From: a bacterium
Lineage (GTDB): Bacteria > Krumholzibacteriota > Krumholzibacteriia > LZORAL124-64-63
Direction: 5' to 3'
Length of the DNA: 34,834 nt
NCBI GenBank assembly: GCA_018814885.1
Contig: JAHIYU010000116.1
Span: forward strand, 1 to 34,834
The position numbers were made by a program, and so were the translations under genes. Shown here one piece after another: positions 1 through 6,267 of the stretch (its first letter is position 1; each line of letters starts with the position of its first letter). The notes beneath the pieces were generated by a model that saw nothing but the letters and a program-made list of their open reading frames with translations, was not told the origin of the DNA and made no database searches.

Positions 1-1
1 C

Positions 2-526
2 ACCCGCCTGTCCGCCGGCGAGCTGGAAGCCATGGGCGCCCGGATCGGATCCGATGTCCCTTTCTTCATTCGCGGCGGCACTCAACTCGGTCGGGGACGC
101 GGCACGGAACTGAGGCGGTTGCCGCCGCTGCGTGGCTGCGAATTCCTCATCGTCATGCCGGACATGACGTTGCAGACATCAACCATATATAGACAATTGA
201 ATATGGGATTGACAACCCGCAGCCCCAAGGTTAACATCCGTCATATTGAGGCTTTAATCGCCCGTTTCCCAAGGGGTTCCTGGTTCGGTGGCAACCGTTT
301 GGAAGATGTCGTCCTGCCAGGTTACCCGGTCTTGCAGCGTCTGATCGCGGAGCTGCATGAACATGCCTCCATTGCCATGCTCAGCGGCAGTGGAGCGGCC
401 GTCTTCGCGGTTTTCGGCGACCACGGCCGGCTGGAGCAGGCGCGGCGTGAGGTCGAGCGACCGGGCTGGTTCGTCCGGGCCGTGACACCACATGCGGCGG
501 GGGTGATCGTCAGGGACGACGTATGA
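2..526 (+). CDS. ispE: 4-diphosphocytidyl-2-C-methyl-D-erythritol kinase, C-terminal part (5' end outside window)
   Basis: This is the 3' part of a GHMP-family kinase; the frame is open from base 2 and ends with TGA at 524-526 (174 residues visible). IspE phosphorylates the 2-hydroxyl of CDP-methylerythritol in the cytosolic MEP pathway to isoprenoid precursors. The visible part has a GSDVPFF segment near its start and, near the end, the glycine-rich LSGSGAAVFAVF segment, the GHMP motif 3 that closes on ATP. Length and motif order fit the C-terminal 60% of IspE. The ispE-spoVG-prs-rplY-pth order is common in bacteria and supports the call. Bases 160-290 are clearly more AT-rich than the rest of the gene. 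The N-terminal half cannot be judged. Confidence 0.93.
   Translation, partial: TRLSAGELEAMGARIGSDVPFFIRGGTQLGRGRGTELRRLPPLRGCEFLIVMPDMTLQTSTIYRQLNMGLTTRSPKVNIRHIEALIARFPRGSWFGGNRLEDVVLPGYPVLQRLIAELHEHASIAMLSGSGAAVFAVFGDHGRLEQARREVERPGWFVRAVTPHAAGVIVRDDV
209..237 (+). promoter_or_regulatory. Possible sigma70-type promoter inside ispE, facing spoVG
   Basis: A perfect TTGACA (209-214) and TAACAT (232-237, four of six consensus bases) are separated by 17 bases within an AT-rich pocket of the ispE reading frame. Transcription would start near 244 and give spoVG a leader of about 330 bases. It may be chance, since it lies in coding sequence. Confidence 0.3.
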
Positions 527-572
527 CCCCATCCTGATCCCGTGCTTCCGGCATCTACGGAGAGGTGTGGTT

Positions 573-899
573 TTGGAAATCACTGAGATCCGGATCACCT
601 TGAGGGACGACGACAAGCTGCGCGGGTTCGCCAGTGTCACCCTTGACAATTGTTTCGTCGTTCGCGGGCTGAAGATCATCGAAGGCGCCAACGGGATGTT
701 CGTGGCGATGCCCAATCGCCGTCGCAAGGACGGCACGTTCCAGGATATCGCTCATCCCATCAACATGAAGACCCGCGAATGGATGGAAAACCAGATTATC
801 ACTGCCTACAAGCAGGAACTCCAGCGCGCCGAGCGGGGAGAAGTATCGGTTCTGTCCAGCGATAGGGACGATGACTCGGCCCTTGAAGAGAGATTCTAG
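573..899 (+). CDS. spoVG: SpoVG family regulator (putative septation/RNA- and DNA-binding protein)
   Basis: The protein of about 108 residues matches SpoVG along most of its length: a MEITEIRI-type N-terminus, then an FVVRGLKIIEG strand and the hallmark FVAMPNRRRKDG and DIAHPI segments. SpoVG proteins are small nucleic-acid-binding regulators, known from Bacillus septation and sporulation and from Borrelia and Staphylococcus gene control; no spore genes are seen here. I chose TTG at 573 because a GGAGAGG ribosome site (559-565) sits 7 bases upstream and it gives the canonical MEIT start. The upstream in-frame GTG at 567 would be only 1 base from that site. The C-terminal tail (ERGEVSVLSSDRDDD) is acidic and variable, as usual. 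It lies between ispE and a tRNA gene. Confidence 0.93.
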   Translation: MEITEIRITLRDDDKLRGFASVTLDNCFVVRGLKIIEGANGMFVAMPNRRRKDGTFQDIAHPINMKTREWMENQIITAYKQELQRAERGEVSVLSSDRDDDSALEERF

Positions 900-912
900 G
901 GAATCAGCCTGC

Positions 913-987
913 TGGGGCGTCGTCAAGTGGTAAGACACAAGGTTTTGGTCCTTGCATTCGCAGGTTCGAATCCTGCCGCCCCAGCCA
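913..987 (+). tRNA. tRNA-Gln (anticodon UUG), CCA encoded
   Basis: A full cloverleaf can be drawn. The acceptor stem TGGGGCG (913-919) pairs with CGCCCCA (977-983), followed by discriminator G and encoded CCA (985-987). The anticodon stem CAAGG (938-942) pairs with CCTTG (950-954) around a 7-base loop with TTG at 945-947. The T arm is GCAGG-TTCGAAT-CCTGC (960-976). The T at position 1 opposite A72 (a weak U1-A72 pair) is the expected identity feature of bacterial tRNA-Gln. It sits 13 bases after the spoVG stop. Confidence 0.97.
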
Positions 988-1013
988 TCACTCCGCCATC
1001 CTCACGTTTGGTG

Positions 1014-1042
1014 TTTACCCCGCCCGGGTCATGCCCTACAGT
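1014..1042 (+). promoter_or_regulatory. Possible promoter of prs
   Basis: TTTACC (1014-1019) and TACAGT (1037-1042), each four of six consensus bases, are spaced by 17 bases. They lie between the tRNA and prs. The start would be near 1049, about 57 bases before the prs ATG. Confidence 0.4.
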
Positions 1043-1105
1043 GCCCGCAAGGTTCGCTCTCGCCGCTCGTCCGCCGACGCTTGTCACGTCCGGAGGAACA
1101 TCTCG

Positions 1106-2065
1106 ATGAACAAACTCGCGCTGATCACCGGCAACGCCCACAAGGTCATGGGCGAGAAGATCGCGGAACACCTCGATCAGCCCCTGCTGGACGTCGAGGT
1201 GAGTCGCTTCTCCGACGGCGAGATCAACATCAAGATCCTCGAGAACATACGCGGCACAGACGTTTTCGTGATCCAGCCCACGTTCCCGCCCGCCGAGAAC
1301 ATCATAGAATTGCTGTTGATCCTGGACGCCGTGCGGCGCGCCTCGTGCCGACGGGTGACGGCGGTGATACCCTACTTCGGTTATGCCCGGCAGGACCGCA
1401 AGGACCAGCCGCGCGTCCCCATCGGCGCGCGTTTGATGGCCAACCTCATCACGCAGGCCGGCGCCAACCGCGTGTTGACCATCGACCTGCATGCCCCGCA
1501 GATCCAGGGCTTCTTCGACATACCGCTCGATCACCTCTACTCGGCGCCGGTGCTGCTGAAGCATTTCGCGGATTCGCCCAGGGAAAACATGGCCGTCGTG
1601 GCACCGGACGTGGGCAGCATCAAGATGGTTCGCGCCTTCGCCAAGCGTCTCGGAGCGCCTCTGGCCATCGTCGACAAGCGCCGGCCACGCGAGAACGAGG
1701 CCGAGGTCATGAACTTCATCGGTGATGTCGCGGGCAAGGAAGTCGTGATCTTCGACGACATGATCGATACCGCGGGCACGATCACCCAGGCCGGTCAGGC
1801 CTGCTTCGACGCGGGGGCCGTGTCCGTGACCGTCTGCTGCACGCATCCCCTCTTCTCCGGACAGGCCCTGGCGCGTCTCGACTCGTCGCCCATCAACGAG
1901 GTCGTCGTCAGCAACACCATACCGTTCAACCGCTTCGAGGAATGCCCCAAGGTCAAGGTCATGGACATGTCCGGTCTGCTGGCGGATGCCATCGGCCGCA
2001 TCCATCGCGAGGAGACCGTCAGCAAGCTGTTCCTGCCTAGCCGGGCCGAAAAGGGTGCTTCTTGA
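1106..2065 (+). CDS. prs: Ribose-phosphate pyrophosphokinase (PRPP synthetase)
   Basis: The protein of 319 residues, the usual length for class I PRPP synthetase, makes phosphoribosyl pyrophosphate from ribose 5-phosphate and ATP in the cytosol, feeding purine, pyrimidine, histidine and NAD synthesis. Visible motifs are FSDGE (residues 35-39), the flexible-loop segment FGYARQDRK (91-99), a HAPQIQGFF segment and the PRPP-binding loop FDDMIDTAGT (about 216-225). ATG 1106 is chosen because GGAGGA (1092-1097) lies 8 bases upstream and the product starts MNKLALITGN, as in the family; a longer in-frame extension to 1031 would add 25 unrelated residues. It lies downstream of spoVG and tRNA-Gln and upstream of rplY, a conserved order. 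Confidence 0.97.
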   Translation: MNKLALITGNAHKVMGEKIAEHLDQPLLDVEVSRFSDGEINIKILENIRGTDVFVIQPTFPPAENIIELLLILDAVRRASCRRVTAVIPYFGYARQDRKDQPRVPIGARLMANLITQAGANRVLTIDLHAPQIQGFFDIPLDHLYSAPVLLKHFADSPRENMAVVAPDVGSIKMVRAFAKRLGAPLAIVDKRRPRENEAEVMNFIGDVAGKEVVIFDDMIDTAGTITQAGQACFDAGAVSVTVCCTHPLFSGQALARLDSSPINEVVVSNTIPFNRFEECPKVKVMDMSGLLADAIGRIHREETVSKLFLPSRAEKGAS

Positions 2066-2090
2066 CAATTCTCGTCTAAACTGCTTTATT
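2062..2090 (+). promoter_or_regulatory. Promoter of rplY, overlapping the prs stop codon
   Basis: A perfect TTGACA (2062-2067) overlaps the TGA of prs. After 17 bases comes TTTATT (2085-2090, four of six). Transcription would start near 2097, directly before the GAATGTTC repeat array, leaving a leader of about 145 bases before rplY. Confidence 0.5.
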
Positions 2091-2094
2091 GAGC

Positions 2095-2186
2095 GGTCCA
2101 GAATGTTCGGAATGATTCGGAATGTTCGGATGAATTGGACCAATGAGGAATGTTCCGCTGGCCGGCGGCCCTGGATCGTTCAGGGC
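2095..2186 (+). repeat. GAATGTTC dyad array and hairpins in the rplY leader
   Basis: GAATGTTC occurs at 2101-2108, 2120-2127 and 2149-2156, with a variant GAATGATTC at 2110-2118. Each unit has GAA..TTC dyad symmetry, and the last is part of GGAATGTTCC. The first three units are enclosed by an inverted repeat, GGTCCA (2095-2100) and TGGACC (2136-2141). A further hairpin, GCCCTG/CAGGGC with a 7-base loop, lies at 2168-2186. This array fills the gap between the predicted promoter and the rplY ribosome site, so it could be an operator or an RNA control element. I do not recognise it as a known family. Confidence 0.55.
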
Positions 2187-2241
2187 GGGACGTGTGATCT
2201 CCCGGTGAGCGCGAGCGACCACTTTGTCGGAGGCAGTTGCC

Positions 2242-2922
2242 ATGGGCCTGATCAAGATGACCGTCTATCCGCGGTCCACCTCGGGTAAGAACGCGAACCG
2301 CAGGACGCGCATTAGCGGCAGGACGCCTGCCGTGGTGTACGGCGACAAGCGCGAGCACAGCTCCAACGTGGAGCTAGACACCGTCGAGTTGCGTCGCGCC
2401 ATGGCGGCTTTCAGCGGCTCGAACCCTCTGTTCTCGCTGTCCCTGGACGGGAAGGGTGAACCATTCGTCGCCGTGATGCGTGAGATGCAGACCCACCCGG
2501 TCAGCGAGGAGATCTATCACTGCGACCTCTTCGCGATCCCCCTGGGCAAGCCCCTGAAGATGGAAGTCGCCCTGGATATCCACGGGGAGAACCGCCATAT
2601 CCGCAGCGGTGACGCCGTGCTTGACGTCGTGCGCCGCTCCATCGAGATCGAATGCCTGCCGCGCGATGTGCCCGACACCATCGACGTCGATTTCAGTGAA
2701 CTCGCGGTGGGGGACAAGATCAACGTCGCCGACCTGAGCCTCGAGAGCGGCACCATCCTCACCGACGATGACGAGGTCGTGCTCAAGCTGAACCTGAACA
2801 CCTTCGAAGAGGAAGCGACGGCCGCGGCGGACGCAGGGGACGCCGAGGCAGACGCCGAAGGCGAGGAGGGCGACGCGTCGGGAGAGGCTCACGCTGCAGG
2901 TGACGCCCCCAAGGCGGAATGA
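2242..2922 (+). CDS. rplY: 50S ribosomal protein bL25, general stress (CTC) form
   Basis: The 226-residue protein has the two-domain CTC form of bL25. An N-terminal 5S-rRNA-binding beta barrel (about 1-95) carries TPAVVYG and a HPVSEEIYHCDLFAI segment, followed by a C-terminal domain (about 96-190) with IEIECLPRDVPDTIDVD. The last 35 residues are an Ala/Glu/Asp-rich acidic tail, common in this form. It binds 5S rRNA in the large subunit. ATG 2242 is set by GGAGG at 2229-2233, 8 bases upstream. It has its own promoter overlapping the end of prs and is closed by a strong terminator at 2964. Confidence 0.95.
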   Translation: MGLIKMTVYPRSTSGKNANRRTRISGRTPAVVYGDKREHSSNVELDTVELRRAMAAFSGSNPLFSLSLDGKGEPFVAVMREMQTHPVSEEIYHCDLFAIPLGKPLKMEVALDIHGENRHIRSGDAVLDVVRRSIEIECLPRDVPDTIDVDFSELAVGDKINVADLSLESGTILTDDDEVVLKLNLNTFEEEATAAADAGDAEADAEGEEGDASGEAHAAGDAPKAE

Positions 2923-2963
2923 CGGCGATCGCCTTTGCGAACGGGTGACTGAGACAACGAAAC

Positions 2964-2993
2964 GAGGCGGTCCCCGGACCGCCTCCTCTTTTT
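2964..2993 (+). terminator. Rho-independent terminator after rplY
   Basis: A perfect 10-base stem, GAGGCGGTCC (2964-2973) with GGACCGCCTC (2976-2985), is followed by CTCTTTTT. It lies 41 bases after the rplY stop and 28 bases before the pth start. Confidence 0.9.
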
Positions 2994-3021
2994 GGATGAC
3001 CCGGGTCGAGGGAGGCCGGCG

Positions 3022-3630
3022 GTGTGGATCCTGGTCGGACTAGGCAATCCCGGACCGCAGTACGAGCGGACGCGCCATAACCTGGGCTTCCGGACGCTCG
3101 ACACCCTCGCCGCGCGCCACGGGCTGGCCTTTGGACGCCTGGCCGATGCCTGCATCGCGGCGACGGGCCGGATCGCCGGCGCCGAGGTGACACTGCTCAA
3201 GCCGATGCTGTACATGAACCGCTGCGGCGAGGCGTGGGCGCGCTGGACCGGGAGCCGGGAGATCGATCCCGCGCAGGGCGAATCCGAAGGCGGCGGAAAG
3301 CCCCTGGTCGTCTGTGACGACATCGCCCTGCCACTCGGCACCTCGAGATTGCGCAGCCGCGGCGGGGCCGGAGGGCATCGCGGGCTGGAATCCATGCTCA
3401 TGGTACTGGGAGACGGGGCGTTCCCGCGCCTGCGCCTGGGGGTGGCCGGCGGCGAAGGGTCGATCCCGCCCGAGTCGTGGCCGGATTACGTCCTGTCGGA
3501 ATTCTCGACGTCCGAATGGCCGCTCACCGAGGACCTGATCGACCACGCCTGCGCGACCCTGGAGTGCGTGCTGCTCCACGGGGTCGAGGCGGCGGCGAGC
3601 CGTTACAACAGCAAACCGCCGGCGCTTTAG
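3022..3630 (+). CDS. pth: Peptidyl-tRNA hydrolase
   Basis: A 202-residue Pth that cleaves the ester bond of peptidyl-tRNA released from stalled ribosomes, recycling tRNA in the cytosol. It shows the LVGLGNPGPQYERTRHNLGF signature with N9 and catalytic H19, and the CDDIALPLG segment carrying the conserved Asp. The third signature reads GGAGGHRGLES: the Asn that follows the His in many Pth proteins (E. coli N114) is Arg here, a variant I believe also occurs in other phyla. GTG 3022 is chosen for GGGAGG 6 bases upstream and the family-typical MWILVGLGNPG start; an upstream in-frame TTG at 2992 falls inside the terminator U-tract. It follows rplY, as in many genomes. Confidence 0.95.
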   Translation: MWILVGLGNPGPQYERTRHNLGFRTLDTLAARHGLAFGRLADACIAATGRIAGAEVTLLKPMLYMNRCGEAWARWTGSREIDPAQGESEGGGKPLVVCDDIALPLGTSRLRSRGGAGGHRGLESMLMVLGDGAFPRLRLGVAGGEGSIPPESWPDYVLSEFSTSEWPLTEDLIDHACATLECVLLHGVEAAASRYNSKPPAL

Positions 3631-3689
3631 CCCGGTGCGAACACGAAACGGCACGGCGCTGCCCGATTGATCCGGGCTGGACGGATTAG

Positions 3690-3718
3690 TTGATTTTTGC
3701 GGGCGGTTGGTATATGTT
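3690..3718 (+). promoter_or_regulatory. Promoter of the rpsF-rpsR-rplI operon
   Basis: TTGATT (3690-3695) and TATGTT (3713-3718) are separated by 17 bases in an AT-rich island between pth and rpsF. An overlapping TATATG at 3711 is an alternative -10. The predicted start, about 3725, falls at the base of the leader hairpin. Confidence 0.5.
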
Positions 3719-3725
3719 GAGTCTC

Positions 3726-3752
3726 CGATTGCCGCCGCCGAGGCGGCAATCG
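3726..3752 (+). promoter_or_regulatory. Strong leader hairpin of the rpsF operon, possible S6:S18 control element
   Basis: A perfect 11-base stem, CGATTGCCGCC (3726-3736) with GGCGGCAATCG (3742-3752), has a 5-base loop GCCGA. No T-run follows, so it does not look like a terminator. It begins at the predicted transcript start and lies about 155 bases before rpsF. Known S6:S18 leader motifs present a CCG trinucleotide, and this loop contains CCG, but the full known structure has not been shown here. A second hairpin, GCCCC/GGGGC, lies at 3850-3865. Confidence 0.45.
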
Positions 3753-3907
3753 ACTGTCTGCGGCGCACAGGTCTCCTAGATCAGACGCGCCTGGACGGAG
3801 ACGGGCGGCCCCGCGCCGCGCGTCCATATCATCCCTACCCGGAACGCCTGCCCCGACCGTGGGGCGGGACGAGTTCGGGTCGTTCTGTCCGAGGGGAGGT
3901 GAACCCA

Positions 3908-4297
3908 TTGAAGAAGTACGAAATCGTCTTTGTGCTGCAAGCCGACGAACCCGAATCCGAGATGGAGGAGCGGGTCAAGAAGGTCGCGTCCCTGGTGAAC
4001 GCCCATGGCGGCGAGATCACCGAGCGCAACCACTGGGGCGTGCGCAAGCTGGCCTACGAGATCCAGCACGAGACGCGCGGCAATTACATGCACCTTCGCT
4101 TTCGGTGCGACGGGACTGTCGTCGACAAGATGGACAACGAGTTCCGTCTGGATCACAAGGTGCTGAGGCATCTCGTGGTCGTGGACGAGGAGTGGAAGGA
4201 GCGCAACGAGGCCAATCGGTCCAAGCGCCGCTCCAACGTGCCCGTCGGGGCACCCGCAGCCCCCGGAACCACCGCGGCTCACACCGGCGACGAGTGA
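3908..4297 (+). CDS. rpsF: 30S ribosomal protein bS6
   Basis: bS6 binds the platform of the small subunit as a partner of bS18. The 129-residue product starts MKKYEIVFVLQAD, has the NHWGVRKLAYEI core and the GNYMHLRF strand, and ends with a basic then Ala/Pro-rich tail of about 25 residues. TTG 3908 is chosen because GGAGGTGA (3895-3902) lies 5 bases upstream and it gives the canonical MKKYE start. The frame stays open upstream to 3707, but that part covers the leader hairpin and matches nothing. It is the first gene of rpsF-rpsR-rplI. The usual ssb gene between rpsF and rpsR is absent. Confidence 0.95.
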   Translation: MKKYEIVFVLQADEPESEMEERVKKVASLVNAHGGEITERNHWGVRKLAYEIQHETRGNYMHLRFRCDGTVVDKMDNEFRLDHKVLRHLVVVDEEWKERNEANRSKRRSNVPVGAPAAPGTTAAHTGDE

Positions 4298-4334
4298 AGC
4301 CGGCCAATCGAACCGGTAAAGCGAAAGCGAGCGA

Positions 4335-4598
4335 ATGATGGGAAAGAAGACTCCCAGGGAAAGCAAGAAGAAGAGGCGCCCGGCAAAGAAGAAGAAGTGC
4401 TTTTTCTGCACCGAGGGCCTGGTCGCCGCCGATTACAAGGACGTCGACCTGATGCGCAAGATGACCACCGAGCGCGGCAAGATAGCCCCCCGGCGCAACA
4501 CGGGGACCTGCCCGAAGCACCAGCGCATGCTGGCCACAGCGGTCAAGCGATCACGTCATCTGGCGTTGGTCCCGTTCGTCAAGGAATACTTCCGCTAG
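4335..4598 (+). CDS. rpsR: 30S ribosomal protein bS18, zinc-ribbon (C+) form
   Basis: An 87-residue bS18. After a very basic N-terminal stretch ([15 protein letters not shown]) it carries CFFC (residues 22-25) and GTCPKHQR with C59 and H62, the four-ligand set of zinc-binding C+ bS18 proteins. The IAPRRNTG segment and the RHLALVPF C-terminus are typical. It assembles with bS6 on the 30S platform. Two consecutive ATG codons (4335 and 4338) could both start it and the ribosome site is weak (purine-rich GCGAGCGA). It lies 37 bases after rpsF. Confidence 0.95.
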   Translation: MMGKKTPRESKKKRRPAKKKKCFFCTEGLVAADYKDVDLMRKMTTERGKIAPRRNTGTCPKHQRMLATAVKRSRHLALVPFVKEYFR

Positions 4599-4669
4599 GC
4601 CCGGGCCGGCGGGAACATGCCGTGTGTCCGCGCACCCGGCGTGCATAGGCAACGAGAGAGAGTAGAACC

Positions 4670-5119
4670 ATGGATGTGATCCTTACGAAAAAGGTGGATC
4701 AACTGGGAGAAGCCGGGGAGACGGTGAGCGTGACCCGCGGCTACGCCCGGAATTTTCTGATCCCCAAGGGTCTGGCCGTGATCGCCGACTCGAGCCATCG
4801 GCGCATGCTCGTCGAGGAGGCTCGCCTGGAGGGTCTGCGCAGCGCCAAGCTCAAGCGCGCCGCCGAAGAACTGGCCACGGGTTTCAAGGACGTGTCCTGC
4901 ACCATCTCCGTACAGGCCTCCGATGACGAGAAGCTCTACGGCTCGGTGGCCGAACGGGAGATCGCCCAGTCGCTGGCCGATCTAGGCCATCGCGTCGACC
5001 ACAAGCAGATCGTCCTGGCGGAACCTATCAAGCAGTGCGGGATTTACACGGTTCCCGTACGGCTGCACGAAGAGGTCGAGGTTCCGATCAAGGTCTGGGT
5101 GGTCAAGGCGGAATCCTGA
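4670..5119 (+). CDS. rplI: 50S ribosomal protein bL9
   Basis: The 149-residue protein has the normal bL9 length and plan. The N-terminal 23S-rRNA-binding domain is MDVILTKKVDQLGEAGETVSV followed by GYARNFLIPKGLA. A long connecting helix spans about 45-75, and a C-terminal domain contains the KLYGSVAEREIA and VPVRLHEEVEVPIKVWV segments. It sits at the base of the L1 stalk of the large subunit. ATG 4670 follows a purine-rich GAGAGAGAG ribosome site. It is the third gene of the rpsF operon. Confidence 0.96.
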   Translation: MDVILTKKVDQLGEAGETVSVTRGYARNFLIPKGLAVIADSSHRRMLVEEARLEGLRSAKLKRAAEELATGFKDVSCTISVQASDDEKLYGSVAEREIAQSLADLGHRVDHKQIVLAEPIKQCGIYTVPVRLHEEVEVPIKVWVVKAES

Positions 5120-5149
5120 CCGCGTTCGGTCCGCTCCCGGGAGGCATAC

Positions 5150-6244
5150 ATGTCTGACAGGAACGCCGAAACGGACACCGGAGGATTCTGCATCATCATG
5201 GCGGGGGGCCGGGGCACGCGCTTCTGGCCCCTCAGTCGTATACGGCGACCCAAGCAACTCCTGCCCCTCGGCCGGGGCAGCTCCCTCTTGCGCGAGACCT
5301 TCGAACGCGTGCGTCCCCTGGTCGGGGACGACCGCATGCTCGTCGTGACCAACGAGGCCCAGGCGGAAGCCACGGCCGCGGCACTGCCGGAACTGCCCCG
5401 CGATCGGATCGTGGCCGAACCGGTGGGCCGAAACACCGCCCCCTGCGCCGCCCTGGGCGTGGGACTGGCTGCAGGCCTGGTCGGGGAAGGGCCCGTGGCC
5501 CTGTTGCCCGCCGATCATCTGATCCCCGACCCGGAGGTTTTCCGCGCGCAGCTGGCCGAGGCCTTCCGGCTCGCCGGGACCGACGGCGGCGTGGTCACCT
5601 TCGGCATCCCACCGCGCCAGCCCGCCACGGGTTTCGGCTACATCGAAGTCGCCCGGACTCCCGCCGGGGACGAGGCCGTCGACGGCCTGCGCTTCGTGGA
5701 GAAACCCGACGCCGCCACCGCGCGCGCGTACGTCGCCTCCGGGCGGTTTCTCTGGAACAGCGGTATTTTCGTCTGGCACAGCGGCGATCTGGCCAGGGAG
5801 ATGGCCGAGCACGCGCCGGAGATCTCGCGCCTGCTGGCCGCCCCCTTGCGCGCCTACGGCACGGACGGGTTCGCCGCCGCGCTGGCGATGGCCTACCAGG
5901 AATGTCCTGCGGTCTCGATCGATGTCGCCGTGATGGAGAAGCTGTCCGGCTTCAAGGTCATGGCGGCTCGCTACGCCTGGTCTGACCTGGGCAGTTGGGA
6001 CGCCTGGCGCGAATTCGCGCCGCGGCTGGAGCACGGGAACAGCGGACACGTGCGGCTGCTCGCGGGCGACGGCCGCGGCAACACGGTCTTCGCGCCGGAC
6101 AAGGCCGTGGCCCTGCTGGGCGTCGAGGACCTGATCGTGGTGGACACCGAGGACGCCCTGCTGATCTGCAAGACGGAAGCGGCACAGAGAATCAAGGAAA
6201 TCACCGATCGTCTGGAAGAGGAAAACGCACGAGATCTTCTCTAG
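5150..6244 (+). CDS. manC: Mannose-1-phosphate guanylyltransferase (GDP-mannose pyrophosphorylase)
   Basis: A 364-residue nucleotidyltransferase that makes GDP-mannose from mannose 1-phosphate and GTP. It has the MAGGRGTRFWPLSR pyrophosphorylase motif at residues 17-30, followed by the RPKQLLPL segment, then EPVGRNTAPC, LLPADHLI, TGFGYIEV, FVEKPD and FLWNSGIFVW, all typical of the ManC/AlgA class. It ends near residue 364, so it lacks the fused phosphomannose isomerase domain of longer ManC proteins. ATG 5150 has GGGAGG 5 bases upstream. GDP-mannose could feed the glycosyltransferases at 26305-34105. The exact sugar nucleotide is inferred from motifs. Confidence 0.9.
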   Translation: MSDRNAETDTGGFCIIMAGGRGTRFWPLSRIRRPKQLLPLGRGSSLLRETFERVRPLVGDDRMLVVTNEAQAEATAAALPELPRDRIVAEPVGRNTAPCAALGVGLAAGLVGEGPVALLPADHLIPDPEVFRAQLAEAFRLAGTDGGVVTFGIPPRQPATGFGYIEVARTPAGDEAVDGLRFVEKPDAATARAYVASGRFLWNSGIFVWHSGDLAREMAEHAPEISRLLAAPLRAYGTDGFAAALAMAYQECPAVSIDVAVMEKLSGFKVMAARYAWSDLGSWDAWREFAPRLEHGNSGHVRLLAGDGRGNTVFAPDKAVALLGVEDLIVVDTEDALLICKTEAAQRIKEITDRLEEENARDLL

Positions 6245-6267
6245 GAAGGAAAGGAGCGTGGCGAGCC

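Noticed and set aside
2101..2157. CRISPR or LexA-box reading of the GAATGTTC repeats
   Set aside because: Units are too short and too close for CRISPR, and they do not match the longer LexA boxes I know.
3707..3907. N-terminal extension of bS6 up to TTG 3707
   Set aside because: The extension covers the promoter -10 and leader hairpin, and the strong ribosome site points to TTG 3908.
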